A DNA stretch of 12,171 nucleotides from Thermoplasmatota archaeon. Its GTDB lineage: Archaea > Thermoplasmatota > Thermoplasmata > Methanomassiliicoccales > Methanomassiliicoccaceae. The position numbers were made by a program, and so were the translations under genes. Each line of letters starts with the position of its first letter. Within the stretch, counting starts at the first letter, position 1. Positions 12,005-12,171 of the stretch are shown piece after piece. The stretch lies in assembly GCA_022709105.1 (NCBI GenBank), contig JAKIXL010000032.1:1-12171 (forward strand). Direction: 5' to 3'. The notes beneath the pieces are model-generated. The model saw nothing but the letters and a program-made list of their open reading frames with translations. It ran no database searches and was not told the DNA's origin.

Positions 12005-12171
12005 ATGAGCTATACTGGAAAGGCAGTGCGCATGGAGAGGATAATCAATAGGGAGACCGGCAGGACGGTCATCGTCCCCATGGACCACGGAATGAGCCTG
12101 GGGCCTATCAAGGGCCTGGTGAACATGACGGAGACCGTGGACAGGATCGCCGAGGGAGGCGCCAACGCCGT
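12005..12171 (+). CDS. aroA': 2-amino-3,7-dideoxy-D-threo-hept-6-ulosonate (ADH) synthase, partial 5' end
   Basis: The first 55 residues of a class I aldolase-fold enzyme that is cut by the window end. [26 protein letters not shown] and the [13 protein letters not shown] segment are diagnostic of the archaeal FBA/ADH-synthase group and most resemble ADH synthase. That enzyme condenses a 6-deoxy-5-ketofructose phosphate with aspartate semialdehyde, the first step of the archaeal route to dehydroquinate and aromatic amino acids. The catalytic Schiff-base lysine lies outside the window. ATG 12005 follows GAGGTGA (11992-11998) with 6 nt spacing. The short N-terminus before GKAVR is normal. A closely related class I fructose-bisphosphate aldolase is the main alternative; whether a DHQ synthase II gene follows would settle it. 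Confidence 0.85.
   Translation, partial: MSYTGKAVRMERIINRETGRTVIVPMDHGMSLGPIKGLVNMTETVDRIAEGGANA

Noticed and set aside
1..12171. CRISPR array, insertion sequence or prophage
   Set aside because: No regularly spaced direct repeats, transposase, integrase or phage structural gene was seen on either strand.

Overview
The window looks like a chromosomal segment of an anaerobic archaeon. Direct archaeal marks are a TATA-binding protein gene, an archaeal-type aldolase of the ADH-synthase family (first step of archaeal aromatic biosynthesis), a tRNA-Val without encoded CCA, and TATA boxes about 25-30 nt ahead of several starts, some fitting leaderless mRNAs. MvhD and an HdrC-like ferredoxin subunit point to a heterodisulfide-reductase/hydrogenase energy module. 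The GC-rich DNA with this gene set suits Thermoplasmatota, perhaps Methanomassiliicoccales; that placement is inference.

Layout. 1-559 (minus): an 8-nt-overlapping mvhD-hdrC pair, hdrC cut by the window edge. 685-1386 (plus): an NrdG2-like radical SAM activase. 1482-4819 (plus): three KaiC/RadA-like ATPases. The first and third are single-domain paralogs with TTG starts. The middle one is fused to an N-terminal zinc ribbon and a long coiled coil. A 449-nt gap with possible RNA structure precedes the third. 4934-5401 (minus): an Hsp20 chaperone whose leader can fold over part of its Shine-Dalgarno. 5496-7298 (minus): a long lysine-2,3-aminomutase-like radical SAM protein. 7584-7656: tRNA-Val(CAC). 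7657-8316: mostly non-coding, with a possible TOBE-like relic. 8317-10290 (plus): a hydantoinase/oxoprolinase-family protein. 10348-10905 (minus): TBP, whose natural N-terminus has no ATG/GTG/TTG. 10906-12004: about 1.1 kb of gene-poor DNA with relic-like fragments, a possible 29-residue membrane peptide and a structured leader. 12005-12171 (plus): the start of ADH synthase.

How parts may work together. MvhD and HdrC belong to the electron-bifurcating Hdr/Mvh complex. The KaiC-like proteins keep the Walker motifs and the intersubunit Lys-x-Arg of KaiC-type hexamers, so they may form mixed or paralogous ring ATPases, with the zinc-ribbon/coiled-coil protein as scaffold or adaptor; no partner is visible that fixes the process. 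The other genes are apparently independent units.

The main leads are the KaiC-like ATPase trio, a possible archaeal RNA thermometer on hsp20, the TBP start anomaly, and a Phe-ending mini-ORF plus strong hairpin before ADH synthase. All are hypotheses from reading the sequence; no database search was run.
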